Shown here: positions 41,250 to 48,838 of the stretch, in pieces
How positions within the stretch are numbered: position 1 is the stretch's first letter
Layout of the letters: the number at the start of each line of letters is the position of its first letter
From: Oscillospiraceae bacterium
GTDB lineage: Bacteria > Bacillota > Clostridia > Oscillospirales > Acutalibacteraceae
Assembly (NCBI GenBank): GCA_009784445.1
Contig: WRBQ01000011.1
Coordinates: 1-49,551 of the forward strand
Reading direction: 5' to 3'
DNA: 49,551 bases
The notes under the pieces: model-generated
What the model was told of the DNA's origin: nothing
Seen by the model: the letters and a program-made list of their open reading frames with translations, nothing else
The model's database searches: none
Translations under genes and position numbers: made by a program

Positions 41250-41936
41250 ATGTTGAAGGCAAACGGCAAAAAGTATGTGGCGGAACTGATTGGCACCATG
41301 GTTTTGGTGTTCATGGGCTGCGGCGCAGCAGTGTTTTTGGGCGCGGCAACCGGCGTTGGCCACCTAGCAGTGGCACTGGCTTTCGGTCTAAGCATTGTCG
41401 CCATGGCTTACGTCATCGGTAACGTATCGGGCTGTCACATCAACCCGGCGGTTTCGTTGGCGGCTTTGCTGGACAAACGCATTAAGCTGCTGGATTTCTG
41501 TGGCTATGTGGTTTCGCAGGTCATGGGTGCAATCGTTGGTGCGGCTCTGCTGTTTTTGGTGTCCGACATCGCAGGCATTGACCACACCGGTGCGTTGGGT
41601 AGCAATGCAGTGGCGGGTGCTGGCGGCATTGGTGGCGCATTTTTGGTGGAGGTCATTCTCACCTTCGTCTTTGTGCTGGTGATTTTGGGCGTAACGGCCG
41701 ACAAAAACAAAGGCAGCGTGGCAGGCATCGTCATTGGTCTTTCGCTGACCTTTGTGCACATTGTGGGCATTCCGCTCACGGGCACGTCGGTTAACCCTGC
41801 ACGCAGCATTGGCCCCGCGATTTTCGCTGGCGGGCAAGCGCTGACGGATTTGTGGGTGTTCATCGCGGCTCCCCTAGTGGGCGTGGCACTGGCTGTGTTG
41901 GTATACAAAGTGGTGAAAGAGAAAGTTAAGGCTTAA
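41250..41936 (+). CDS. Aquaporin (MIP family, AqpZ-like)
   Basis: 228 aa, six helices and two half-helices carrying the NPA boxes: GCHINPAVSLA and GTSVNPARSIGPAIF. The residues around the second NPA (Arg) and GNVSGCH suggest a water-selective channel of the AqpZ group rather than a glycerol facilitator, which would have a longer chain and a downstream Asp. ATG follows CTGGAGG. It stands alone, ended by a terminator at 41949. Role: osmotic water flux. Confidence 0.92.
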   Translation: MLKANGKKYVAELIGTMVLVFMGCGAAVFLGAATGVGHLAVALAFGLSIVAMAYVIGNVSGCHINPAVSLAALLDKRIKLLDFCGYVVSQVMGAIVGAALLFLVSDIAGIDHTGALGSNAVAGAGGIGGAFLVEVILTFVFVLVILGVTADKNKGSVAGIVIGLSLTFVHIVGIPLTGTSVNPARSIGPAIFAGGQALTDLWVFIAAPLVGVALAVLVYKVVKEKVKA

Positions 41937-41948
41937 ATAATACGTTCA

Positions 41949-41980
41949 TCCCCTTGCTTTCGAGAGAGGGGTATTTTTTT
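41949..41980 (+). terminator. Terminator of the aquaporin gene
   Basis: CCCCT/AGGGG (41950-41954, 41967-41971) then TATTTTTTT. Confidence 0.75.
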
Positions 41981-41991
41981 GAAAAAAACGC

Positions 41992-42022
41992 TTGACATTG
42001 CCGCCGCGGCATGGTTTATAAT
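41992..42022 (+). promoter_or_regulatory. MerR-type promoter with a 19-bp spacer and centred operator
   Basis: TTGACA (41992-41997) and TATAAT (42017-42022) are 19 bp apart, too far for good sigma-A use without a MerR protein to twist the DNA. The spacer carries the perfect palindrome TGCCGCCGCGGCA (41999-42011). The merR gene itself begins 26 bp downstream, so autoactivation is likely. Confidence 0.8.
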
Positions 42023-42048
42023 CAATTTTAGAGAGAGGAGGTGCGGCC

Positions 42049-42975
42049 ATGTTGCGCATTGGTCAAGCAGCAAAACAATTCGATTTATCCAACCGAACGC
42101 TGCGTTATTGGGAAGAGATGGGCATTTTGCACAGCGAACGTGCAGACAACGGCTATCGTTATTACGACAGCGAAAACGAGCGGCGTATCCAGCAAATTGT
42201 GCTGCTGCGCACGTTGCAATTGCCCATTGCCGAAATCGAGCGGATATTCTTGTCGCAGGATGTGGCAATAGCGGTGCAAGCGCTCAGCGCCCACGCAAGC
42301 CATTTGCGTCAAGAATCCGCTGACTTAAATGACCTAGCGCAACTGGTGGAAGAATTGCGTCAGCGGCTGACCGAAACGCCTGATCTGCTGCAAGCACTTT
42401 TGCCAGCTATTGCAAAAAGCAACAAGCCGCGCCTTAAATCTTTTCTCTCTGAAAGGATTTTCGTCATGCCAAAGAAACTCGACAACGTGCGCATTGTTCG
42501 CCTGCCCGCCATGACCGTGGCGGCCTACCGGGCTGAAAGTGCCACGCCGGAGAACGACTGCGCTGCCGTGCACGACAAATTTGTGCGGGAAAACAACCTG
42601 CATCAGCGCAGCTGCTTTCGGCAATTCGGCTTCAACAACCCCAACCCCAGCGAGGGCAACCCGATTTATGGCTACGAACTTTGGGTGACCATTCCCGATG
42701 ACTTTGATGTGCCCGCCCCTCTTGAGAAAAAACAGTTCGGTGGCGGACTATACGCCTCTATCCCCACCCACATGAACGAAATCGGCGAACGCTGGACACA
42801 GCTCTATCACTGGGCTGAAAAAAGCGACCAGTATCGGCCAACCGATGCGCATCAATGGCTGGAGGAGTGTATCGACTTTGAGACGTTCAATTCGCCAGAC
42901 GCTGAAGAATGCACCATGCAGCTGGACTTGCTGCTGCCAATCAAACCCAAATTAGGAGGTCAAAATGAACATTGA
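42049..42975 (+). CDS. MerR-family regulator with GyrI-like ligand-binding domain
   Basis: 308 aa. ATG follows GAGGAGG. N-terminal winged helix: MLRIGQAAKQFDLSNRTLRY then WEEMGILHSERADNGYRYYD, the MerR signature. A coiled-coil dimerisation helix covers about 80-120. The C-terminal half (about 145-300) is a GyrI-like/SOUL-type effector domain (RIVRLPAMTVAAYRAES, YGYELWVTIPDD, GGGLYASIP), as in BmrR-like multidrug sensors. No Cys cluster for metals. It overlaps the next gene by 11 bp; that gene is another GyrI-like protein. Ligand: probably a lipophilic or cationic drug, not determined. Confidence 0.9.
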   Translation: MLRIGQAAKQFDLSNRTLRYWEEMGILHSERADNGYRYYDSENERRIQQIVLLRTLQLPIAEIERIFLSQDVAIAVQALSAHASHLRQESADLNDLAQLVEELRQRLTETPDLLQALLPAIAKSNKPRLKSFLSERIFVMPKKLDNVRIVRLPAMTVAAYRAESATPENDCAAVHDKFVRENNLHQRSCFRQFGFNNPNPSEGNPIYGYELWVTIPDDFDVPAPLEKKQFGGGLYASIPTHMNEIGERWTQLYHWAEKSDQYRPTDAHQWLEECIDFETFNSPDAEECTMQLDLLLPIKPKLGGQNEH

Positions 42976-43426
42976 AATCGAAATCTTGGAATTGAAACCA
43001 GAGTTGACTCTTGTTTACAAAGCGCACACAACTAATTCTAAATCAGATAAAGTCATCAAAACAGGTATCAGCATGGTCAGCGCCTATCTAGAGCAGTTAG
43101 GCGTGCAACCAACTGGAGCACCCTATGTCGCCTACCTGAACTGCGCCAAGGACTGGTCTAAGTTTGACGTGGAAGTTGGCTTCCCTGTTGCTGAAGCGGT
43201 GGCAGAACAAGACGGTCTGTGTATGAGCCAAACCCACGCAGGCAAAGCGGTGGTGGCCATGCATCAAGGCTCGCACCGCTCGCTCAACACAACCTACGGC
43301 AAAATGTTTGCGTTTATGCAAGAGCATTCCCTAGCATTCACGGGCACATTTTATGATTGTTATCTGACTGACCCAGCAACAACGCCAACCAAAGAAATGC
43401 AAACAAAAGTGATCATTCCCATATAA
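42965..43426 (+). CDS. Stand-alone GyrI-like small-molecule-binding protein
   Basis: 153 aa, single GyrI-like/effector-binding domain (LVYKAHTTNSK, VAYLNCAKDWSKFDVEVGFP, GKAVVAMHQGSHRSLNTTYG). ATG follows TTAGGAGG within the end of the MerR gene. Such proteins bind and sequester or hydrolyse drugs and may protect gyrase or modulate their MerR partner. The role here is inferred from co-translation. A terminator follows directly. Confidence 0.82.
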   Translation: MNIEIEILELKPELTLVYKAHTTNSKSDKVIKTGISMVSAYLEQLGVQPTGAPYVAYLNCAKDWSKFDVEVGFPVAEAVAEQDGLCMSQTHAGKAVVAMHQGSHRSLNTTYGKMFAFMQEHSLAFTGTFYDCYLTDPATTPTKEMQTKVIIPI

Positions 43427-43427
43427 T

Positions 43428-43473
43428 CACAAACACGCACTCAGTTTTGCTGGGTGCGTGTGTTTGTGCTCTT
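43428..43473 (+). terminator. Terminator of the MerR/GyrI operon
   Basis: CACAAA-CACGCAC (43428-43440) pairs with GTGCGTG-TG-TTTGTG (43454-43468) with a 2-nt bulge; followed by CTCTT, a poor T-run. Confidence 0.65.
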
Positions 43474-43484
43474 ATCATTAATGC

Positions 43485-43514
43485 TTGCAATTGTGCTATT
43501 AAGTATGGTATACT
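43485..43514 (+). promoter_or_regulatory. Promoter of the WFEE-repeat protein gene
   Basis: TTGCAA (43485-43490), 18 bp, TATACT (43509-43514); TTG start 34 nt later. Confidence 0.65.
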
Positions 43515-43547
43515 CGTGTAGAAAACAGCAAAGATGGAGGAGGCTTC

Positions 43548-44600
43548 TTGAAATTGGCTAAACGATTCGCAATATTGCTGACGATTTTTGGAATCTTAAT
43601 GGCGTTTGTAGTCACCGCATTGACATTTGAACCCGCATGGTTTGAAGAGGCGATTGCCTTGATGGAGCAAGAGCAAGATGCCCCCGCATGGTTTGAAGAA
43701 GTGGTTGCTTTGGTGGAGCAATTCAACCAAAGCCACGGCGGCACAGGGCAGTTGATGGTAACACGCTTTGTTGCATGGGTGACCATTACTGGTGAGGTGC
43801 AAAATGCCACACGCGGGCTTGCGCTGCCCAACACAGAGGTGCGATGGGATGCACGACTGCATGGCCAAACACAAGGCGAGCCTTTGTTGCAGGCAGAAAC
43901 TGTTCGGTTGTTGCAACAGACCGACTTGGCTACGGATGGCATTGCTGTGCAAGCGGGCAGCATTAGCATGGAAGGCGGCGTGGTGCGCGGGCATTTGCAG
44001 TTGCAAGAAAGTGAGCTTTGGATGAGGTTCGAGCGAATCGTATCCGCTGTGCGCATTGAAAATGATGCAGTGCTGCACGGTAACATATATGCGGTGGGAG
44101 AAGATATTACGGTTAGCCACACAGCACAAGTGCATGCCGAAACCATCGCGGGGCATTTGCGTGTGAGCTGGGCGGATGCCAGGGTCAGCGTAATCAACAC
44201 GCAGCAACTGGGTGCTGTGCGCATTGCGTGCCGCGATTCAGTGGATTTTCTCGACCAAATTCCTGGCTACATACTTGACTTGGGCGGAGATTATCTAACT
44301 GTGTTTGGCGAAGTGCATGCGGGAAATATACGCATATGGGCCGCAACGTTATATGTGCCTGAAGGCAGCACCTTGGTGGTGCAACGGCTGCAATACAGCC
44401 CGCATTGTAGACTAATCATTGAGGGCACACTGATTGCTCACGAACGTGTGCGCGACCGTGATCATTATGCCATGGTGCTTTTGGTTGTGTTTGTCATCCC
44501 TGCGGCGCTGGTAATGCTGATTATCGCGCTGGTGATTGTTGTTGTGCGGTGCCGAAAAAACAAACGGCTGCGCAAGCAACTCCAACGCGCAGATTCATAG
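43548..44600 (+). CDS. Two-TM envelope protein with a tandem WFEE repeat, function unknown
   Basis: 350 aa; TTG start behind GGAGGAGG. N-terminal helix 8-26 and C-terminal helix about 311-337 followed by a strongly basic tail (RCRKNKRLRKQLQR), so the middle lies outside. Just after the first helix is a 17-residue tandem repeat: EPAWFEEAIALMEQ (28-41) and APAWFEEVVALVEQ (45-58). At DNA level the two copies share CCCGCATGGTTTGAAGA, a 51-bp duplication. The central region (about 120-300) has a beta-rich, repeating pattern (VRIENDAVLHGNIYAVGEDI, GEVHAGNIRIWAATLYVPEG) that resembles the right-handed beta-helix of polymer-forming bactofilin-like proteins. No catalytic motif. Single-gene unit between terminators. 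Confidence 0.6.
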   Translation: MKLAKRFAILLTIFGILMAFVVTALTFEPAWFEEAIALMEQEQDAPAWFEEVVALVEQFNQSHGGTGQLMVTRFVAWVTITGEVQNATRGLALPNTEVRWDARLHGQTQGEPLLQAETVRLLQQTDLATDGIAVQAGSISMEGGVVRGHLQLQESELWMRFERIVSAVRIENDAVLHGNIYAVGEDITVSHTAQVHAETIAGHLRVSWADARVSVINTQQLGAVRIACRDSVDFLDQIPGYILDLGGDYLTVFGEVHAGNIRIWAATLYVPEGSTLVVQRLQYSPHCRLIIEGTLIAHERVRDRDHYAMVLLVVFVIPAALVMLIIALVIVVVRCRKNKRLRKQLQRADS

Positions 44601-44607
44601 GCGATTG

Positions 44608-44639
44608 CACGCACTCGTTAGAAGAGTGCGTGTATTTTC
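44608..44639 (+). terminator. Terminator between the WFEE gene and sigF (convergent)
   Basis: CACGCACTC (44608-44616) and GAGTGCGTG (44624-44632) then TATTTT; ends 1 bp before the sigF stop. Confidence 0.8.
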
Positions 44640-44640
44640 A

Positions 44641-45315
44641 TTACTCTAATAAGTACCCCCGCAGCCGTTGCAAAATCGCCTTTTCGCGGCGGCTCACCTG
44701 CACCTGCGTCATGCCGAGCTCTTCGGCGGTGCGGCTTTGCGTCATCGCCTGAAAATAGCGGCATTCCACCAGTCGACGCTCGCGTTCATCTAGGGTGTTC
44801 ATCACCTGGTGCAGCGCGAGCTTGTCCACAATTTCGCCCGCCTGCGATGGCACCGGCAGGTCAAACTGGCTTTGCCCGCTGTCGTCGCTGCTGGTGAGTG
44901 ACATCACGGGCATGGCGCTGCCCAGCAGCATGGCTGCTTCGCTGATATCCAATTCGGCCAATTCAGCAAGTTCGCTGATGCTTGGCTCGCGGCCAAGTTG
45001 TTCGGCAAGCTGTTCCTTTTGGCGCAGCAGATCGCGGGCTTTTTCGCGCGTGGTGCGGCCGACTTTCACCGCGCCGCCTTCGCGAAACAACCGTTTGATC
45101 TCGCCCAGAATCACCGGCACGGCATAGGTGGAAAACGCAAGCCCGCGCGTGCTGTCAAAGCCGTCGGCGGCTTTGATGAGACCCACTGAGCCTGCCTGCA
45201 CTAGGTCGTCAAACTCAACTCCCCTGCCCTGCAATTTGCGTGCGCAGGCATAGACCAAGCCCATGTTTTGCTCAACAAAAGTGTTTCGCTGCGTGGTATT
45301 AAGCTCAGCCGTCAT
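44641..45315 (-). CDS. sigF: Forespore RNA polymerase sigma factor SigF
   Basis: 224 aa sigma-70 group 3 factor for forespore gene expression. Region 2 is visible (NMGLVYACARKLQGRGVEFD, DLVQAGSVGLIKAADGFDST, FSTYAVPVILGEIKRLFR), then region 3 (REPSISELAELAELDISEAA) and region 4 with the helix-turn-helix (TLDERERRLVECRYFQAMTQ, AEELGMTQVQVSRREK). ATG at 45315 overlaps spoIIAB by 11 bp. Gene order spoIIAA-spoIIAB-sigF is the conserved sporulation operon, so SigF rather than SigG or SigB is assigned. SpoIIAB holds it inactive until the forespore forms. Confidence 0.94.
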   Translation of the reverse strand: MTAELNTTQRNTFVEQNMGLVYACARKLQGRGVEFDDLVQAGSVGLIKAADGFDSTRGLAFSTYAVPVILGEIKRLFREGGAVKVGRTTREKARDLLRQKEQLAEQLGREPSISELAELAELDISEAAMLLGSAMPVMSLTSSDDSGQSQFDLPVPSQAGEIVDKLALHQVMNTLDERERRLVECRYFQAMTQSRTAEELGMTQVQVSRREKAILQRLRGYLLE

Positions 45316-45760
45316 TACGCTTACCCTTAATATGTTTGCCCATGGTGATGGTGGTGCCTTTGCCGGGGCTTGAGCGTACGCGCAGGTTATCCATGAAGCT
45401 CTCCATCACAGCAAAGCCCAGCCCGGCACGTTCGTCGCCCAGTGAAGAATAAAGCGGCTGCCGAGCCAGTTTAATGTCCTCAATGCCGCGGCCTTGGTCT
45501 TTCACGAACACACGGAAAAAGCCATCCACATAAATGCCCGCCCATAGGGTAATTTTACCTGTGCTGTCGGGATAAGCGTGTACGATGGCGTTGGTGACGG
45601 CTTCGCTCACCGCAGTTTTGATGTCGGTGAGTTCTTCCACAGTGGGGTCCAGCTGTGCGGCAAAGGCAGACACTGTGGCGCGCGCAAAGCTTTCGTTCAC
45701 CGAGCGGCTGTCTAGCACCAGCTTCATTTGATTGACGAGGGTGTGTTTGTTATGTTTCAT
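45305..45760 (-). CDS. spoIIAB: Anti-sigma F factor / serine kinase SpoIIAB
   Basis: 151 aa GHKL-fold protein that binds SigF and phosphorylates SpoIIAA. The ATP-binding N box is SEAVTNAIVHAYPDS, the G1 box KDQGRGIEDI, and ERAGLGFAVMESFMDNL is the G2 region, all in normal spacing. ATG at 45760 overlaps the spoIIAA stop (ATGA). Slightly longer than the B. subtilis protein by a basic C-terminal tail (GKHIKGKRNDG). Confidence 0.95.
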   Translation of the reverse strand: MKHNKHTLVNQMKLVLDSRSVNESFARATVSAFAAQLDPTVEELTDIKTAVSEAVTNAIVHAYPDSTGKITLWAGIYVDGFFRVFVKDQGRGIEDIKLARQPLYSSLGDERAGLGFAVMESFMDNLRVRSSPGKGTTITMGKHIKGKRNDG

Positions 45761-46077
45761 GCAGAGATTTCCTCCTTTTGTTTAAGCAATGCGAGGGTTT
45801 GCAGGTTGGCCATTTGCATCATGCGCAGCCCAGTGGGTGAAAGATTCACTACCTCTAGGGCGGCGTCATAGGCCATGAGCAATTTGTAGCGCCCCATCAC
45901 GAGACCCACTGCCGAGCTGTCCATGAAGGTCACGGCGGCGAAGTCTAGCCGAACGCGCGGCGGGCGCAGCTTGGCAATGGCTTGATCAATGGGTTGGCGC
46001 ACTGCAGCTGCATTGTGATGGTCTATTTCACCTGTCAGGTATGCCGTCAAGCGATTTTTTTCGTAGCGGATATCCAT
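45757..46077 (-). CDS. spoIIAA: Anti-anti-sigma factor SpoIIAA
   Basis: 106 aa STAS-domain protein. The regulatory phosphorylation site lies in TFMDSSAVGLVMGRYKLL, matching the MDSSGIGVILGRYK block of known SpoIIAA. ATG at 46077 with GAGGAGGT upstream, 11 nt before it. When dephosphorylated it displaces SpoIIAB from SigF. The promoter is expected to be SigH-dependent; I did not find a convincing SigH site in the 110 bp upstream, which also carries the divergent mntP promoter. Confidence 0.95.
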   Translation of the reverse strand: MDIRYEKNRLTAYLTGEIDHHNAAAVRQPIDQAIAKLRPPRVRLDFAAVTFMDSSAVGLVMGRYKLLMAYDAALEVVNLSPTGLRMMQMANLQTLALLKQKEEISA

Positions 46078-46155
46078 AGCATATTTTACCTCCTCGTTGC
46101 GTATACATATAATTTAGCACAATAGCCGTGCGAAGTTTCGGGAAATTTGCGGTGC

Positions 46156-46184
46156 TTGACTAGAATTTGTATGCGTGGTATAAT
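46156..46184 (+). promoter_or_regulatory. Promoter giving a leaderless mntP transcript
   Basis: TTGACT (46156-46161), 17 bp, TATAAT (46179-46184). The ATG at 46191 begins 7 nt after the -10 box. No ribosome site and no yybP-ykoY riboswitch fits upstream. Confidence 0.8.
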
Positions 46185-46190
46185 ATGAAT

Positions 46191-46754
46191 ATGAGAATGA
46201 TTGAACTGATCTTGATCGCCTTGGGCCTGTCGATGGATGCCTTTGCCGTGGCCGTGTGCAAAGGGCTGAGTTTGCCGAAAGTTCGGCTGCGCCACATGCT
46301 TGTGGTGGGGCTTTATTTTGGTGTATTCCAAGCGGTCATGCCGCTGCTGGGATGGCTACTGGGCGCACGCTTTGCGGGCTATGTGCAAGCCATCGCACCC
46401 TGGATTGCTTTTGTGCTGCTGGCGATCATCGGCGCAAAGATGATTTGGGAAAGCCGCAAAAAAACCGAAGAAGACTGCAACCCCTCACTGGGCTTGCGGG
46501 TGATGCTCCCCTTGGCCATTGCCACCAGCATCGATGCATTGGCCACGGGTGTGACTTTCGCCTTTTTGCAGGTGAATATCATCCCCGCGGTGCTGCTGAT
46601 TGGCGCAATCACGCTTGGGATGAGCATGGTTGGGGTGAAAATTGGCAATGTGTTTGGGCTGCGGTTTAAGAGCCGCGCTGAGCTTGTGGGCGGCATCATT
46701 TTAATTGTGATGGGTCTGAAAATTTTGGTGGAACATCTTGCGTTTTCGGGCTAG
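46191..46754 (+). CDS. mntP: Manganese efflux pump MntP
   Basis: 187 aa, six helices. The two MntP motifs with the essential Asp residues are LSMDAFAVAVCKGL near the N-terminus and ATSIDALATGVTFAF in the middle; GITLGMS-like GAITLGMSMVGV follows. Exports excess Mn2+. The start is set by the promoter: ATG 46191 coincides with the expected transcription start; ATG 46185 overlaps the -10 region and ATG 46197 is the other possibility. It diverges from the spoIIA operon. Confidence 0.92.
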   Translation: MRMIELILIALGLSMDAFAVAVCKGLSLPKVRLRHMLVVGLYFGVFQAVMPLLGWLLGARFAGYVQAIAPWIAFVLLAIIGAKMIWESRKKTEEDCNPSLGLRVMLPLAIATSIDALATGVTFAFLQVNIIPAVLLIGAITLGMSMVGVKIGNVFGLRFKSRAELVGGIILIVMGLKILVEHLAFSG

Positions 46755-46766
46755 GTGTGTTATACT
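46738..46766 (+). promoter_or_regulatory. Promoter giving a leaderless lipoprotein transcript
   Basis: TTGCGT (46738-46743), 17 bp, TATACT (46761-46766), within the end of mntP. The ATG at 46774 is 8 nt after the -10 box; the sequence between (ATATAGC) has no ribosome site. Confidence 0.65.
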
Positions 46767-46773
46767 ATATAGC

Positions 46774-47541
46774 ATGAAGATTTTGCTTGCGGTTTTGCTG
46801 TGCCTAGCCATGCTGGGCATGTTTGCGTGTGCGGTGAATGAAACTGTGCCCGCGCAGCAAGAAATCACGCAGCAAGAACCACAACGAACAGGGCAACGCA
46901 CTGTGCGAGAACGTGCAAGCGTTCACGAAAGTATGCCAGAGTTCACCTTTGCGTTCACTGGCGATGGGTACGTGTTTCCGCTTACTCCTTACTGCGACTG
47001 GCCAAGTGGCTTTCTTAGCATCACCAATATTGATATTTCCAGTGAAGATGGATTTCATCAGCATATTACACTCGAACCTGTCCGCCATTCGGGGTATATT
47101 GACGGTTTTGGCGACCTCAATCAAGATGGATATCTTGACTTTTGGCTGGTGGCGGGGGAAGCTGTTTGGTTGTGGTGTCCTCCAACAGGAAAATTTGTAG
47201 AAAATGACACCTTGCGTGAATTTGCACCGTTTGGCTTTGATTGGGATACTGGCCTGTTGTTCAGGGGACAATCACCCGGCGACCTATATAGTAAATTTTA
47301 TCGTTATCAAGATGGCGAAATAGCGCTAGCGTGGCAACAACGCCGTACTCGTTGCCCAGAGACCAATAATGTGATATATGAATATTTTGAGCGAATAGGC
47401 GATGAGATGGTGCTTGTTCAACGAGATACTATTGATGGTCAGCGAATTTTTTTTCATTTGATGGAAAGTGAAGTGTTAGTTGATAGAGCTGTGCGCACTT
47501 TTGAAGCAGTTAATCAAATTCCGCGACGAATACACGATTGA
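46774..47541 (+). CDS. Putative lipoprotein of unknown function
   Basis: 255 aa. Signal MKILLAVLLCLAMLGMFAC with a lipobox-like LGMFAC cleavage site at Cys19, then a Gln/Glu/Arg-rich linker (PAQQEITQQEPQRTGQRT). The mature part is mostly beta and contains DGFGDLNQDGYLDFWLV, an EF-hand-like DxNxDGxxD calcium loop of the FG-GAP/dockerin kind. No enzyme motif is recognised. Its 3' end runs to 23 bp before the M16-like gene. Probably leaderless and membrane-anchored on the outer face. Confidence 0.7.
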   Translation: MKILLAVLLCLAMLGMFACAVNETVPAQQEITQQEPQRTGQRTVRERASVHESMPEFTFAFTGDGYVFPLTPYCDWPSGFLSITNIDISSEDGFHQHITLEPVRHSGYIDGFGDLNQDGYLDFWLVAGEAVWLWCPPTGKFVENDTLREFAPFGFDWDTGLLFRGQSPGDLYSKFYRYQDGEIALAWQQRRTRCPETNNVIYEYFERIGDEMVLVQRDTIDGQRIFFHLMESEVLVDRAVRTFEAVNQIPRRIHD

Positions 47542-47563
47542 ACACCCCAATATGGAGGACAGA

Positions 47564-48838
47564 ATGACCCACCCCACCATCACCCAAATCGCGCCCGCAG
47601 TGCAGTGCGTGGCCGTGCAAACTGGGCAGTTCAAAACCGCGCGCATGGTGCTGCAACTGGCACTGCCGCTGCGGCGCAATCAACCCGCCCAAACGGCGGC
47701 CAATGCCCTGCTGCCGTTCTTGCTGCACCGTTGCAGTGCAGCCTATCCCACCCCGCGCAAGCTGGAGCAAAAGCTCGCCGAGCTATATGGCGCAGTGCTC
47801 AGCGCAAACGTGAACAAGCTGGGCGAGGCACAGATTTTGTCTATCGGCCTCACCGCCATGGATGATCGCTTCGCATTGGCGGGCGAGAAAATCGCCGAAG
47901 AATGTGCCGCGCTGCTGCTAGATTTGCTGTTCAATCCGGTCATCAACGAAAGCACCGTGGAACTAGAAAAACGCCTGCTCATCGAGCGCCTGGAAAGCGA
48001 AGAAGGCGATAAATGGAAATACGCCGCGCAGCGTGCCGAGGCGCTCATGTGCAGCGAGGAGGCCTATGGTCTGCACCCGCTGGGCGAAAAAGAGGCCGTT
48101 GCGGCACTCACCGTTGATGACATTCAAGCGGCTTGGGAGCGCATGCTCATCGCCGCGCCCATGCAGCTAACGATGGTCAGCAATGCCGCCTGCGAGCCCG
48201 TTTGCCACGCTTGGCGTGAGCGATTCGCCAGCCAAACGCGTCAGCCTGCCATGCCGCAAACACAGTTTATCGCCACACCCGGCGACGTGCGCAATTTCCG
48301 TGAAGAGCAACAAATCGAACAGGCCAAGCTGACGATCGGTTTTCGTGCTGGCGTGAATTCTGCCAGCGAAAACGACTATGCCCTGCGTGTTGCCACCGAC
48401 ATTTTTGGCGGCGGCATTCACAGCAAGCTATTCCTCAGCGTGCGTGAAAAACTCAGCTTGTGCTATCATGTTAGCGCGCAGCAGCATCGCCACAAAGGCT
48501 TGGTGATGGTGCGTGCGGGCATTGATACCGAAAAATTTGACGAAGCCCGCGTGGCCATTTTGGATATGTTGGCGCAGGTGCAGGCGGGCGACTTTTCGGC
48601 AGAAGACCTCGCTACCTCACAGCGTAGCATGTGTGACAGCTACACCACCTACACCGACCTGCCTGAAACCCTCGCCGCTTGGTATGGCATGGGGCTGCTG
48701 AGCGGCGAGCATGTTACCCCGCAGCAGGCTTGTGCGCACATCAACGCCGTCACGCGCGAGCAGGTGATTGCCGCCGCGCAAGGCATTGCCCTAGACAGCG
48801 TGTATCTATTGGCCACAAAGGAGGGTGCAAATGAGTAA
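47564..48838 (+). CDS. M16-family peptidase-like protein lacking the zinc motif (YmfF-like)
   Basis: 424 aa; ATG at 47564 follows ATGGAGG. Insulinase-type fold: N-terminal MVLQLALPLRRNQPAQTAAN and ELYGAVLSANVNKLGEAQIL, C-terminal IFGGGIHSKLFLSVREKLSL-CYHVSAQ. The HxxEH zinc site is replaced at the expected place (FLLHRCSA), so it is probably the inactive half of a two-gene M16 system, with the active half next (8-bp overlap). In B. subtilis the ymfF/ymfH pair has been linked to EF-P modification; that link is only by analogy here. Confidence 0.88.
   Translation: MTHPTITQIAPAVQCVAVQTGQFKTARMVLQLALPLRRNQPAQTAANALLPFLLHRCSAAYPTPRKLEQKLAELYGAVLSANVNKLGEAQILSIGLTAMDDRFALAGEKIAEECAALLLDLLFNPVINESTVELEKRLLIERLESEEGDKWKYAAQRAEALMCSEEAYGLHPLGEKEAVAALTVDDIQAAWERMLIAAPMQLTMVSNAACEPVCHAWRERFASQTRQPAMPQTQFIATPGDVRNFREEQQIEQAKLTIGFRAGVNSASENDYALRVATDIFGGGIHSKLFLSVREKLSLCYHVSAQQHRHKGLVMVRAGIDTEKFDEARVAILDMLAQVQAGDFSAEDLATSQRSMCDSYTTYTDLPETLAAWYGMGLLSGEHVTPQQACAHINAVTREQVIAAAQGIALDSVYLLATKEGANE

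Noticed and set aside
46080-46166. SigH promoter of the spoIIA operon
   Set aside because: Expected by analogy, but no sequence matched the SigH -35/-10 pattern convincingly.
46095-46190. A yybP-ykoY manganese riboswitch before mntP
   Set aside because: The promoter leaves no leader for it, and no matching loops are present.
47564-48838. Inactivated peptidase pseudogene
   Set aside because: The missing zinc motif is normal for the first member of two-gene M16 systems; the frame is intact and coupled to the active partner.
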